DNA of 12,570 nt from assembly GCA_902475025.1 (NCBI GenBank), contig CABRXX010000072.1, forward strand, positions 1 to 12,570. The letters run 5' to 3'. A model generated the notes under the pieces. The model worked only from the letters and a program-made list of their open reading frames with translations. It was not told the DNA's origin and made no database searches. A program made the position numbers and the translations under genes. Below, one piece after another: positions 6,786 through 12,570 of this stretch (position 1 is its first letter; the number at the start of each line of letters is the position of its first letter). The DNA is from Merdiplasma sp905207905. Its GTDB lineage: Bacteria > Bacillota > Clostridia > Lachnospirales > Lachnospiraceae.

Positions 6786-7229
6786 ATGTACAGTGAGAAA
6801 GTGATGGATCATTTCCAGAATCCCAGAAACGTAGGCGAGATTGAGAATGCCAGCGGCGTGGGAACGGTAGGAAACGCAAAGTGCGGAGATATTATGCGGA
6901 TTTATTTAGATATCGATGAAAATGGAATTATCAGAGACTGCAAATTTAAGACTTTTGGATGCGGAGCTGCGGTGGCTACCAGCAGTATGGCCACAGAGCT
7001 GGTAAAGGGAAAAACGGTTCAGGAGGCCATGGAAGTGACCAATAAGGCAGTGATGGAGGCTCTGGACGGGCTTCCGCCAGTGAAGGTACACTGTTCCCTT
7101 CTGGCGGAAGAAGCCATCCATGCGGCGCTGTGGGACTACGCAGAAAAGCATCATATAAAAATAGAAGGGCTGGAGCGTCCTAAGTCGGATATTCATGAAG
7201 GGGAGGAGGAAGAACAGGAGGAGTATTAA
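6786..7229 (+). CDS. iscU: Fe-S cluster scaffold IscU/NifU N-terminal type
   Basis: The 147-residue scaffold assembles [2Fe-2S] and [4Fe-4S] clusters from IscS-derived sulfur. The three cluster ligands are C33 (NAKCGD, with the conserved D35), C59 (FGCGAA) and C103. LPPVK at 96-100 matches the HscA/DnaK recognition motif of proteobacterial IscU; no hscA or hscB lies nearby, so general DnaK would be the partner if the motif is used. The last 13 residues form a very acidic tail (DIHEGEEEEQEEY) beyond the usual fold. It begins 51 bp after iscS with AAAGGAG ahead of ATG 6786. The tail codons also form one arm of a hairpin with the bases after the stop. Confidence 0.96.
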   Translation: MYSEKVMDHFQNPRNVGEIENASGVGTVGNAKCGDIMRIYLDIDENGIIRDCKFKTFGCGAAVATSSMATELVKGKTVQEAMEVTNKAVMEALDGLPPVKVHCSLLAEEAIHAALWDYAEKHHIKIEGLERPKSDIHEGEEEEQEEY

Positions 7230-7247
7230 ACCTTCTCCTGTTCTTCC
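7208..7247 (+). terminator. Hairpin overlapping the iscU stop codon, probable terminator
   Basis: A perfect 13-bp inverted repeat, 7208-7220 with 7235-7247, extends inward by three further pairs, one of them G-U, to a loop at 7224-7231. The left arm lies in the acidic-tail codons and the stop at 7227-7229 sits in the loop. No U-run follows directly; the nearest, GTTTTTTGG, lies about 12 bases further on. It may act as a terminator for the isc operon or as a 3' stabilising structure. Confidence 0.6.
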
Positions 7248-7333
7248 CCGGAAAACCGATTGTTTTTTGGAGCAAACTCAACGGAAAGGGTTCCGCCGCA
7301 GGTGTTTTGCAACATCGCCTTTTTGAAAGCTGC

Positions 7334-8143
7334 TCACTCCAAAGGCAGGGTCATAGGTTTCCTTTTCTGAAAGACAGTGTAGCTGTCAAAGCCCAGGGAC
7401 TTTAGAAGCTTCTGCACTACAGAGAAATCATAGGCGATATGCTCCGGTTGATGGGCATCCGAGCCAATGGTGATCCGATGGCCGCCCAGTTCCCGGTAAC
7501 GCTTTAAAATAAAGGTGTCGGGATTTGGCTGGCCCAGTCCGTACTTCAGGCCTGCGGCATTGACCTCCAGACATTTCTGGTTGCGGATCAGATGCAGCAA
7601 AATGGGATCAACGTACTCTCCGTAGAGCTCATAGGAATAATTTTGATTTCGGGTGGGGCTGTAGCGGATGATGTAATCCAGATGCCCAAGGGTATCGTAT
7701 TCTTCCATAGATTGAAGACAAAAGAGAAGTTCCTTAAAATAGTCGATGATCACTGCGGACTCCTGGCGGCCTTCCCAGGCTTCCGGGTAGTATACGTCCA
7801 GACCGGAGAGAAGATGCATGGAGGCAATGATGAAATCAAAAGGATATTTTTTTGCCAGTTCCCGGTTTCTGGAAGCCAGGTGAGGCTGCATGCCAAGCTC
7901 AACCCCGTGGCCTATCTGGATGGTATCCTGATAGGCGGCCTTAAGAGGCAGAAGTTCTTTTTGGTAGGCATCCAGATCCGCCTGAAAGGTACCGTGGGCG
8001 GAAGGATAATCCAGATCCATGTGTTCTGTAAAGCAGATGTATTTCAGACCCTTCTGGATGGAACCGATGATCATAGATTCCATGGAAGCCTCTGAATCTT
8101 CGGAAAAATGCGTGTGCATATGGTAATCCGCAATAATATTCAT
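7334..8143 (-). CDS. PHP-family phosphatase, HisJ/histidinol-phosphatase-like
   Basis: The 269-residue product is a polymerase-and-histidinol-phosphatase (PHP) domain protein, a trinuclear-metal phosphoesterase. Visible metal ligands are H8 and H10 in DYHMHTHFSEDS, E40-H41 in CFTEHMD, the His of ASMHLLSG, the His of LGHLDYI, and D229/H231 in IGSDAHQPEHI. Size and motif order match the HisJ-type histidinol phosphatase of Firmicutes (last but one step of histidine synthesis), but no other his gene is in the window, and related PHP proteins act on other phosphate esters, so the substrate is uncertain. AGGGAGG sits just upstream of ATG 8143. The gene is transcribed toward iscU and divergently from gap. 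Confidence 0.88.
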   Translation of the reverse strand: MNIIADYHMHTHFSEDSEASMESMIIGSIQKGLKYICFTEHMDLDYPSAHGTFQADLDAYQKELLPLKAAYQDTIQIGHGVELGMQPHLASRNRELAKKYPFDFIIASMHLLSGLDVYYPEAWEGRQESAVIIDYFKELLFCLQSMEEYDTLGHLDYIIRYSPTRNQNYSYELYGEYVDPILLHLIRNQKCLEVNAAGLKYGLGQPNPDTFILKRYRELGGHRITIGSDAHQPEHIAYDFSVVQKLLKSLGFDSYTVFQKRKPMTLPLE

Positions 8144-8192
8144 AACAATACCTCCCTGAGGAATGATTTGATTTCAGTTTAAAATAAAAGTG

Positions 8193-8215
8193 TTAAAAAA
8201 GCTACTATTTTTTAA
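8193..8215. repeat. AT-only inverted repeat upstream of the gap promoter
   Basis: TTAAAAAA (8193-8200) and TTTTTTAA (8208-8215) are exact inverted copies around a 7-bp spacer. The element ends 7 bp before the -35 of the gap promoter. It could be an UP-like element, an operator, or a weak hairpin for PHP or gap control; the pairing itself is seen, the role is not. Confidence 0.45.
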
Positions 8216-8222
8216 AATGGTC

Positions 8223-8251
8223 TTGAATTTTTGGGACAAATTGGTTAGAAT
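8223..8251 (+). promoter_or_regulatory. Promoter of gap
   Basis: TTGAAT (8223-8228) and TAGAAT (8246-8251) are spaced by 17 bp, each one or two bases from consensus. Transcription would begin near 8258, giving an 80-nt leader. The rest of the 194-bp gap between the PHP gene and gap is AT-rich and shows no further clear element; any promoter for the PHP gene on the other strand is too weak to place. Confidence 0.65.
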
Positions 8252-8337
8252 ACTTAGTAGGTTGAGGTTTTTGGCTTTTTGTGCCGTTATACACCTTGAC
8301 GAAACTAATAAAATTCACATTAGGAGGAATTGAAATT

Positions 8338-9351
8338 ATGGCAGTAAAAGTTGCAATCAATGGTTTCGGTCGTATCGGTCGTCTGGCTTTCAGACAGATG
8401 TTTGGTGCAGAAGGATACGAGGTTGTTGCTATCAACGATTTGACATCTCCGAAGATGCTGGCTCATTTATTAAAATATGATTCATCTCAGGGTAAATACG
8501 CTCTGGCTGACACGGTAACAGCTGGTGAGGATTCTATCACTGTTGATGGAAAAGAAATCAAAATCTACGCAAAGGCTAATGCTGCTGAACTTCCCTGGGG
8601 AGAGATCGGTGTAGATGTAGTTCTGGAGTGTACTGGTTTCTATACCTCCAAAGAAAAAGCTTCTGCTCATATCACTGCAGGCGCTAAGAAGGTTGTTATC
8701 TCCGCTCCGGCTGGTAACGATCTGCCCACCATCGTTTACAATGTAAACCACACCACTCTGAAACCGGAAGATACTGTTATTTCCGCAGCTTCCTGCACCA
8801 CTAACTGCCTGGCTCCTATGGCAAAAGCTCTGAACGACTACATGCCCATCGAGTCCGGTATCATGTGTACCATCCATGCTTACACTGGCGATCAGATGAT
8901 CCTTGATGGACCGCAGAGAAAAGGCGATCTGAGAAGATCTCGTGCAGGCGCAGTAAATATCGTTCCCAACAGCACTGGTGCTGCTAAGGCTATCGGCCTG
9001 GTTATTCCTGAGCTGAACGGCAAGCTGATCGGCGCTGCACAGCGTGTTCCGACCCCCACTGGTTCTACCACGATCCTGAACGCAGTTGTTAAGGGTGAGG
9101 CTACTGTTGAGGGTATCAATGCAGCTATGAAGGCACAGGCTACTGAGTCCTTCGGTTACAACACGGATGAGATCGTATCCTCTGACGTTATCGGAATGAG
9201 ATTTGGTTCTCTGTTCGATGCTACTCAGACCATGGTTGTAAACCTTGGAAACGGAACTTCTCAGGTACAGGTTGTTTCCTGGTATGACAATGAGAACTCC
9301 TATGTAAGCCAGATGGTTCGTACCATTAAGTACTTCGCTGAGCTTGCTTAA
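8338..9351 (+). CDS. gap: Glyceraldehyde-3-phosphate dehydrogenase, NAD type
   Basis: The 337-residue glycolytic enzyme oxidises and phosphorylates glyceraldehyde-3-phosphate to 1,3-bisphosphoglycerate. The N-terminal Rossmann part begins MAVKVAINGFGRIGRLAF. D34 in AINDLTS is the residue that favours NAD over NADP. The catalytic C153 lies in SAASCTTNCLAPMAK. The substrate-binding regions GDQMILDGPQRKGDLRRSRA and GAAQRVPTPTGS are intact, and WYDNENSYVSQMVRT closes the NAD site near the C-terminus. A GTG at 8281 would add 19 residues; ATG 8338 is chosen because AGGAGG lies just before it (spacing about 9) and the product starts as the family does. Codon use is strongly biased (GTT, GCT, AAC, CTG), as expected for a highly expressed gene. 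A terminator hairpin separates it from pgk. Confidence 0.98.
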   Translation: MAVKVAINGFGRIGRLAFRQMFGAEGYEVVAINDLTSPKMLAHLLKYDSSQGKYALADTVTAGEDSITVDGKEIKIYAKANAAELPWGEIGVDVVLECTGFYTSKEKASAHITAGAKKVVISAPAGNDLPTIVYNVNHTTLKPEDTVISAASCTTNCLAPMAKALNDYMPIESGIMCTIHAYTGDQMILDGPQRKGDLRRSRAGAVNIVPNSTGAAKAIGLVIPELNGKLIGAAQRVPTPTGSTTILNAVVKGEATVEGINAAMKAQATESFGYNTDEIVSSDVIGMRFGSLFDATQTMVVNLGNGTSQVQVVSWYDNENSYVSQMVRTIKYFAELA

Positions 9352-9383
9352 TTGAGAGGCTGAATGATTATTTAGACCTAAAT

Positions 9384-9417
9384 GGGTCCGGTCTTTTTGG
9401 ACCGGGCCCTTATTTTT
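9384..9417 (+). terminator. Hairpin with U-rich tail between gap and pgk
   Basis: Bases 9384-9393 pair with 9400-9409 (10 pairs, one G-U) around a 6-nt loop, followed by TTATTTTTA. The stem is GC-rich. It probably terminates part of the transcripts after gap, so gap mRNA would exceed read-through pgk mRNA; it could also protect the gap 3' end. Confidence 0.8.
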
Positions 9418-9438
9418 ATGATACAGGAGGATTTTGAA

Positions 9439-10644
9439 ATGCTGAACAAAAAATCAGTAGATGATATCAATGTAAAAGGCCAGCGGGTCTTGGTTCGCTG
9501 CGATTTTAATGTACCTTTGAAGGATGGAAAGATCACAGACGAAAATCGTCTGGTAGCAGCTCTTCCCACTATCAAAAAGCTGATCGCTGACGGCGGAAAG
9601 GTGATCCTTTGCTCTCATCTTGGAAAACCTAAGGGAGAGCCAAAGCCGGAGCTGTCCCTGGCTCCTGTTGCAGTGCGTCTCTCTGAACTTCTTGGTCAGG
9701 AAGTGAAGTTTGCAGCAGATGACAATGTGGTTGGCGAAAATGCAAAAGCTGCTGTAGCCGCTATGAAAGACGGAGAGGTGGTTCTTCTTCAGAACACCCG
9801 TTACAGAGCGGAGGAGACCAAAAACGGCGAGGCATTCAGCAAAGACCTGGCTTCTCTGGCTGACGTGTTTGTAAATGATGCATTTGGTACTGCTCACAGA
9901 GCACACTGCTCCAACGTAGGCGTGACCGAGTATGTAAAGACTTCTGTAGTGGGCTATCTGATGCAGAAGGAGATTGATTTCCTGGGCAACGCAGTGAACA
10001 ATCCGGTAAGACCCTTCGTAGCTATCCTTGGGGGTGCGAAAGTGGCTGACAAGCTGAACGTAATCTCCAATCTTCTGGAGAAATGCGATACACTGATCAT
10101 TGGCGGCGGTATGGCTTACACCTTCCTGAAAGCAAAAGGCTATGAGGTGGGTACTTCTCTGGTAGATGATACGAAGATCGATTACTGCAAAGAGATGATG
10201 GAAAAGGCTGAGAAGCTGGGCAAGAAGCTGCTGCTTCCCATTGACACCACCATTGCAAAAGAATTCCCCAATCCCATTGATGCTGAGATCGCAGTATCCG
10301 TGGTAGATGCTGCAGCTATCCCGGCTGATATGATGGGACTGGATATCGGAACCAAGACAGCAGAGCTTTACGCAGAGGCAGTAAAATCTGCAAAGACGGT
10401 TGTATGGAACGGTCCCATGGGAGTATTTGAGAATCCGATTCTGGCAAAGGGAACCATTGCAGTGGCAAAGGCTTTGGCTGAGACGGATGCAACCACCATC
10501 ATTGGCGGCGGAGATTCTGCAGCAGCCGTAAACCAGCTTGGTTTTGGAGCGCAGATGTCCCACATCTCCACAGGCGGCGGAGCTTCTCTGGAGTTCCTGG
10601 AAGGAAAAGATCTTCCTGGAGTAGCAGCAGCCAACGACAAGTAA
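9439..10644 (+). CDS. pgk: Phosphoglycerate kinase
   Basis: The 401-residue enzyme transfers the acyl phosphate of 1,3-bisphosphoglycerate to ADP. The N-terminal substrate domain shows GQRVLVRCDFNVPLKDG, CSHLGKPKGEP and NDAFGTAHRAH. The C-terminal nucleotide domain shows GGAKVADKLNVI, GGGMAYTFLKAKGYEVG, VVWNGPMGVFE and TIIGGGDSAAAV. Length is normal. An in-frame ATG at 9382 would add 19 residues but falls inside the gap terminator; ATG 9439 is preceded by AGGAGG at 9425-9430. The gene follows gap by 87 bp and precedes tpiA by 124 bp. No separate strong promoter is seen between gap and pgk, so it is probably fed by read-through from gap. Confidence 0.98.
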   Translation: MLNKKSVDDINVKGQRVLVRCDFNVPLKDGKITDENRLVAALPTIKKLIADGGKVILCSHLGKPKGEPKPELSLAPVAVRLSELLGQEVKFAADDNVVGENAKAAVAAMKDGEVVLLQNTRYRAEETKNGEAFSKDLASLADVFVNDAFGTAHRAHCSNVGVTEYVKTSVVGYLMQKEIDFLGNAVNNPVRPFVAILGGAKVADKLNVISNLLEKCDTLIIGGGMAYTFLKAKGYEVGTSLVDDTKIDYCKEMMEKAEKLGKKLLLPIDTTIAKEFPNPIDAEIAVSVVDAAAIPADMMGLDIGTKTAELYAEAVKSAKTVVWNGPMGVFENPILAKGTIAVAKALAETDATTIIGGGDSAAAVNQLGFGAQMSHISTGGGASLEFLEGKDLPGVAAANDK

Positions 10645-10647
10645 AAA

Positions 10648-10711
10648 GCTTAGCGATTGGCAAGCCGAAGGCGAAGACAGGGCTTAGCGTTTTCTTGGTT
10701 CGCCGCTCTTG
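10648..10711. repeat. Repeat-bearing spacer between pgk and tpiA
   Basis: GCTTAGCG occurs at 10648-10655 and 10682-10689 (34-bp period). GGCGAA (10670-10675) and TTCGCC (10699-10704) are inverted, as are CAAG (10661-10664) and CTTG (10708-10711), so the RNA could fold into an interrupted stem. The segment is richer in GC and in CGAAG/GCCG words than the flanking AT-rich bases. No U-run follows. It could be a processing site, a partial terminator or a dispersed repeat. Confidence 0.5.
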
Positions 10712-10735
10712 GTGAGCCGGAGGAGCAGGATAAAA

Positions 10736-10741
10736 TATAAT
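10736..10741 (+). promoter_or_regulatory. Possible -10 element ahead of tpiA
   Basis: An exact TATAAT sits 28 bp before the tpiA start. No good -35 lies 16-18 bp upstream (TGAGCC at 10713-10718 is poor), so an independent promoter is only possible. Confidence 0.25.
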
Positions 10742-10768
10742 AGTTTACGATAGAAGGAGTAGAAAATC

Positions 10769-11518
10769 ATGGCAAGAAAGAAAATTATCGCTGGTAACTG
10801 GAAAATGAACATGACCCCCAGTCAGGCAGTAGAGCTGGTAAACACCTTAAAACCCCTGGTGGCAAATGAGGAAGTGGACGTAGTATTCTGCGTACCGGCT
10901 ATTGATATTATCCCGGTTATGGAAGCTGCAAAGGGTTCCAATATCCAGGTTGGCGCTGAGAATATGTATTTTGAGGAGAAGGGTGCTTATACAGGTGAGA
11001 TCGCTCCCGAAATGCTTACAGATGTAGGTGTAAAGTATGTGATTCTTGGACATTCTGAGAGAAGAGAGTACTTTGCAGAGACTTCTGAGACTGTAAATAA
11101 GAAAATGCTGAAAGCATTTGAGCATGGTCTGACTCCCATCATGTGCTGCGGAGAGACTCTGGAGCAGAGAGAGCAGGGGATTACCATGGACTGGATCCGT
11201 CAGCAGGTAAAGGTTGGTTTCTTGAATGTGACAGCCGATCAGGCAAAGACAGCTGTAATCGCTTATGAGCCGATCTGGGCAATCGGAACCGGCAAGACTG
11301 CTACCACAGAGCAGGCTCAGGAAGTTTGCAAGGGCATCCGTGAGTGTATTGCAGAGATTTATGATGAAGCTACTGCAGAGGCAATCCGCATTCAGTACGG
11401 CGGATCTGTAAACGCTGCTACTGCTCCGGAGCTGTTCGCACAGCCGGATATCGATGGCGGTCTGGTAGGCGGCGCATCTTTGAAACCGGATTTTGGAAAG
11501 ATTGTAAATTACAAATAA
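10769..11518 (+). CDS. tpiA: Triose-phosphate isomerase
   Basis: The 249-residue TIM-barrel enzyme interconverts dihydroxyacetone phosphate and glyceraldehyde-3-phosphate. The active-site residues are N10 and K12 in IIAGNWKMN, H95 in LGHSERR and E167 in AYEPIWAIGTGKTAT, whose following bases encode the flexible loop. IQYGGSVN and GGLVGGASLKPDF bind the phosphate near the C-terminus. AGAAGGAG at 10752-10759 precedes ATG 10769. It is the last gene of the gap-pgk-tpiA cluster; gpmI and eno, which often follow in Firmicutes, are not here, since a ROK regulator comes next. Confidence 0.98.
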   Translation: MARKKIIAGNWKMNMTPSQAVELVNTLKPLVANEEVDVVFCVPAIDIIPVMEAAKGSNIQVGAENMYFEEKGAYTGEIAPEMLTDVGVKYVILGHSERREYFAETSETVNKKMLKAFEHGLTPIMCCGETLEQREQGITMDWIRQQVKVGFLNVTADQAKTAVIAYEPIWAIGTGKTATTEQAQEVCKGIRECIAEIYDEATAEAIRIQYGGSVNAATAPELFAQPDIDGGLVGGASLKPDFGKIVNYK

Positions 11519-11528
11519 GACAGTCCTG

Positions 11529-11559
11529 CTGCTGAAAGATCAGAACAGAGAGGTTTTTT
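11529..11559 (+). terminator. Weak candidate terminator after tpiA
   Basis: CTGCTG (11529-11534) can pair with CAG-AA-CAG (11541-11548, AA bulged), and six T follow at 11554-11559. The stem is short and imperfect. Confidence 0.3.
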
Positions 11560-11570
11560 AGAAGGGGAAT

Positions 11571-11628
11571 AAAAAAGACAAAACCCGCATTCATTGGAGA
11601 GATACTGCTGATGAAGGCGGGTTTTGTC
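11571..11628. terminator. Strong hairpin after tpiA, best oriented for minus-strand transcripts
   Basis: Bases 11577-11588 and 11617-11628 are a perfect 12-bp inverted repeat. After one mismatch a further 5 bp (11590-11594 with 11611-11615) close a 16-nt loop. Six A at 11571-11576 become a U-run on the minus strand, the classic terminator layout in that direction. On the plus strand the only T-rich stretch is inside the stem and at CGTTTA. It insulates the tpiA and ROK units. Confidence 0.65.
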
Positions 11629-11667
11629 CGTTTACTGTAACAGAGCAATCCATAATCGGGTTTCCTA

Positions 11668-11696
11668 TTGACACCCCCTTGGGTATTTTGTATAAT
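11668..11696 (+). promoter_or_regulatory. Exact-consensus promoter of the ROK regulator gene
   Basis: TTGACA (11668-11673), 17 bp, TATAAT (11691-11696): both hexamers and the spacing are ideal. ACCC and GGGT form a small dyad in the spacer (11673-11684). Such a strong promoter for a regulator suggests it is normally held down, most simply by the product itself. Confidence 0.88.
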
Positions 11697-11834
11697 TTAG
11701 CGTAATTGGCATCTGGAGATCAGGGATGGGGTCTTTAGGGTGATAGTAGTGTCTCAGTGCACAAAGGGCAACACACAGCTATTGCATACTGACGCTAAGA
11801 AACGGAGAAGAAAAAGACAGAGGGGGCGGATAGG
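11697..11834 (+). other. Leader region of the ROK gene with nested dyads
   Basis: About 130 bases separate the promoter from the start codon, with no open frame of note. TCAGT (11754-11758) plus GCA pairs with TGC-AT-ACTGA (11783-11792), and directly beside it TTAGCG (11697-11702) pairs with CGCTAA (11793-11798). The outer left arm abuts the -10 and would mostly precede the transcription start, so it may matter as DNA rather than RNA. No known riboswitch class is recognised. Confidence 0.35.
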
Positions 11835-12570
11835 ATGCAGATTGAGCAGGGATCAAATTCGCTGCGCGTAAAAATCACAAATCAATCGGCAATTTTAAAG
11901 ATTATTTACTATTTTGGTCCTATTAAGCGGGCTGAGATTGCCAGACGGCTTGATTTGACATTGCCGACAATTACGACGAATGTAAACAGCATGATTGCAG
12001 AAGGCATCGTGCGGGAAACAAGCGTTCGGGGAACCGATGGGCAGAGAACCGGAAGAAAGGCGCATCTTCTGGAAATTGTGCCGGAGGCACGTCATTTTAT
12101 TGGAATAGAGATCACTGGAAGTCGTCGTTCCATCTGTGTGGTGGATTACTGTGGAAAAGAATGCTATTCTTATTATGATGAAGAACTGTGTATGGATTAT
12201 GAGACGAACATGAAGGAAACCTGCAGGATTGTGAAAGACTGTCTGAAGCGGTGTTCACTGGGCTGGCAGGATATTTTTGGGGCTTGCATTGCCCTTCCAG
12301 GGTTGGTAGATTCTAAGGAAGGGATTTTGAAGGCGCATCCGGGAAATCAGTGGACGGATAAAAATATCCGAGGGGATTTTGTAGCGCTGACAGGGTATGA
12401 CGGGCCTGTGGCAGTGGAAAATAACACTTGTGTGAGGGCTTCTGGTGTAAAACTTTATCGGCGAGGCCTGCTTGCGGACGTGCAAAGTTTTGCCTATCTT
12501 TTTGTGGATCGGGGGATTGCCTGTCCTTTGATTGTGAACAGCTTTCATTATACAGAGTCTGTGGTAGGAG
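11835..12570 (+). CDS. ROK-family transcriptional regulator, 3'-truncated by the window
   Basis: The frame starts at ATG 11835, behind AGGGGGCGG at 11821-11829, and stays open to the window edge (245 codons visible). Residues about 15-75 form a winged helix-turn-helix (SAILKIIYYFGPIKRAEIAR, then LTLPTITTNVNSMIAEGIV and GRKAHLLEI), as in NagC/XylR-type repressors. The ROK actin-like fold follows: HFIGIEITGS in place of the usual D-x-G-x-T nucleotide loop, ACIALPGLVDSKEGIL, and AVENNTCVRAS in place of the kinase E-N-D-A-N-A-A motif. The catalytic Asp appears replaced by Asn and the later G-T-G-I-G motif reads VDRGIACPL, so sugar kinase activity is unlikely. The protein probably binds a sugar or sugar phosphate and represses a sugar locus beyond the edge. 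The Zn-binding cysteine motif would lie outside the window. Confidence 0.88.
   Translation, partial: MQIEQGSNSLRVKITNQSAILKIIYYFGPIKRAEIARRLDLTLPTITTNVNSMIAEGIVRETSVRGTDGQRTGRKAHLLEIVPEARHFIGIEITGSRRSICVVDYCGKECYSYYDEELCMDYETNMKETCRIVKDCLKRCSLGWQDIFGACIALPGLVDSKEGILKAHPGNQWTDKNIRGDFVALTGYDGPVAVENNTCVRASGVKLYRRGLLADVQSFAYLFVDRGIACPLIVNSFHYTESVVG

Noticed and set aside
7592..8095. Plus-strand ORF opposite the PHP gene
   Set aside because: The PHP metal-ligand motifs on the minus strand are complete; this frame has no motif and no start context.
8281..8337. 19-residue extension of Gap from GTG 8281
   Set aside because: No ribosome site before it; AGGAGG precedes ATG 8338, where the standard GAPDH N-terminus begins.
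9382..9438. 19-residue extension of Pgk from ATG 9382
   Set aside because: It is encoded by the terminator hairpin and its tail; ATG 9439 has a proper AGGAGG.
9454..10563. Long minus-strand ORF (369 codons) opposite pgk
   Set aside because: It is Cys/His/Ile-rich with no recognisable motif or ribosome site, and mirrors the codon bias of pgk on the other strand.
11751..11806. Resemblance of GGGCAA ... GACGCTAAG to the c-di-GMP-I riboswitch core
   Set aside because: Spacing and the second helix do not fit, and the required 3' domain is absent before the ROK start codon.
1..12570. Possible mobile element, prophage, CRISPR array or tRNA
   Set aside because: No integrase, transposase, spaced repeat series or cloverleaf pattern was seen on either strand.

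Overview
The window looks like chromosomal core sequence from a spore-forming Clostridia member, most likely Lachnospiraceae. The reasons are moderate GC, strong AGGAGG-type ribosome binding sites, a clostridial Spo0A, a SpoVB-like flippase, an IscR/IscS/IscU cluster and a gap-pgk-tpi glycolytic cluster. Genus cannot be settled from the sequence alone. No phage, plasmid, IS, CRISPR, tRNA or rRNA signal was seen.

Layout. 1-560 is the 3' part of a MobA/MocA-like nucleotidyltransferase whose 5' end lies outside the window. 561-807 is the control region of spo0A, with two exact 0A boxes and a good vegetative promoter. spo0A (808-1602) and glgA (1675-3120, glycogen synthase) follow on the same strand, glgA with its own candidate promoter. 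Between glgA and the converging SpoVB-like flippase gene (3303-4955, minus) lies a 129-bp dyad element built around a bidirectional terminator. iscR-iscS-iscU (5080-7229) is divergent from the flippase gene and starts at a near-consensus promoter; it is the iron-sulfur assembly unit. A PHP-family phosphatase gene (7334-8143, minus) converges on it. Its upstream gap carries the promoter of gap (8338-9351), followed by pgk (9439-10644) and tpiA (10769-11518), the triose-phosphate part of glycolysis. The window ends inside a ROK-family regulator (11835 to the edge) driven by an exact-consensus promoter and preceded by a leader of about 130 nt.

How the genes work together. gap, pgk and tpiA carry consecutive triose reactions. 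GlgA stores excess glucose as glycogen and sits directly downstream of the sporulation master regulator, which fits the known tie between polysaccharide storage (granulose) and sporulation in clostridia. IscR probably senses Fe-S status and controls its own operon. The ROK protein lacks recognisable kinase residues and is probably a sugar-responsive repressor.

No clearly new biological system is present. The items most worth a second look are non-coding or small-scale: the 129-bp dyad at 3173-3301, the inserted basic Ser/Lys-rich loop in the flippase with an inverted repeat inside it, the hairpin shared by the end of iscU and its downstream region, the repeat-bearing spacer between pgk and tpiA, and the ROK leader.
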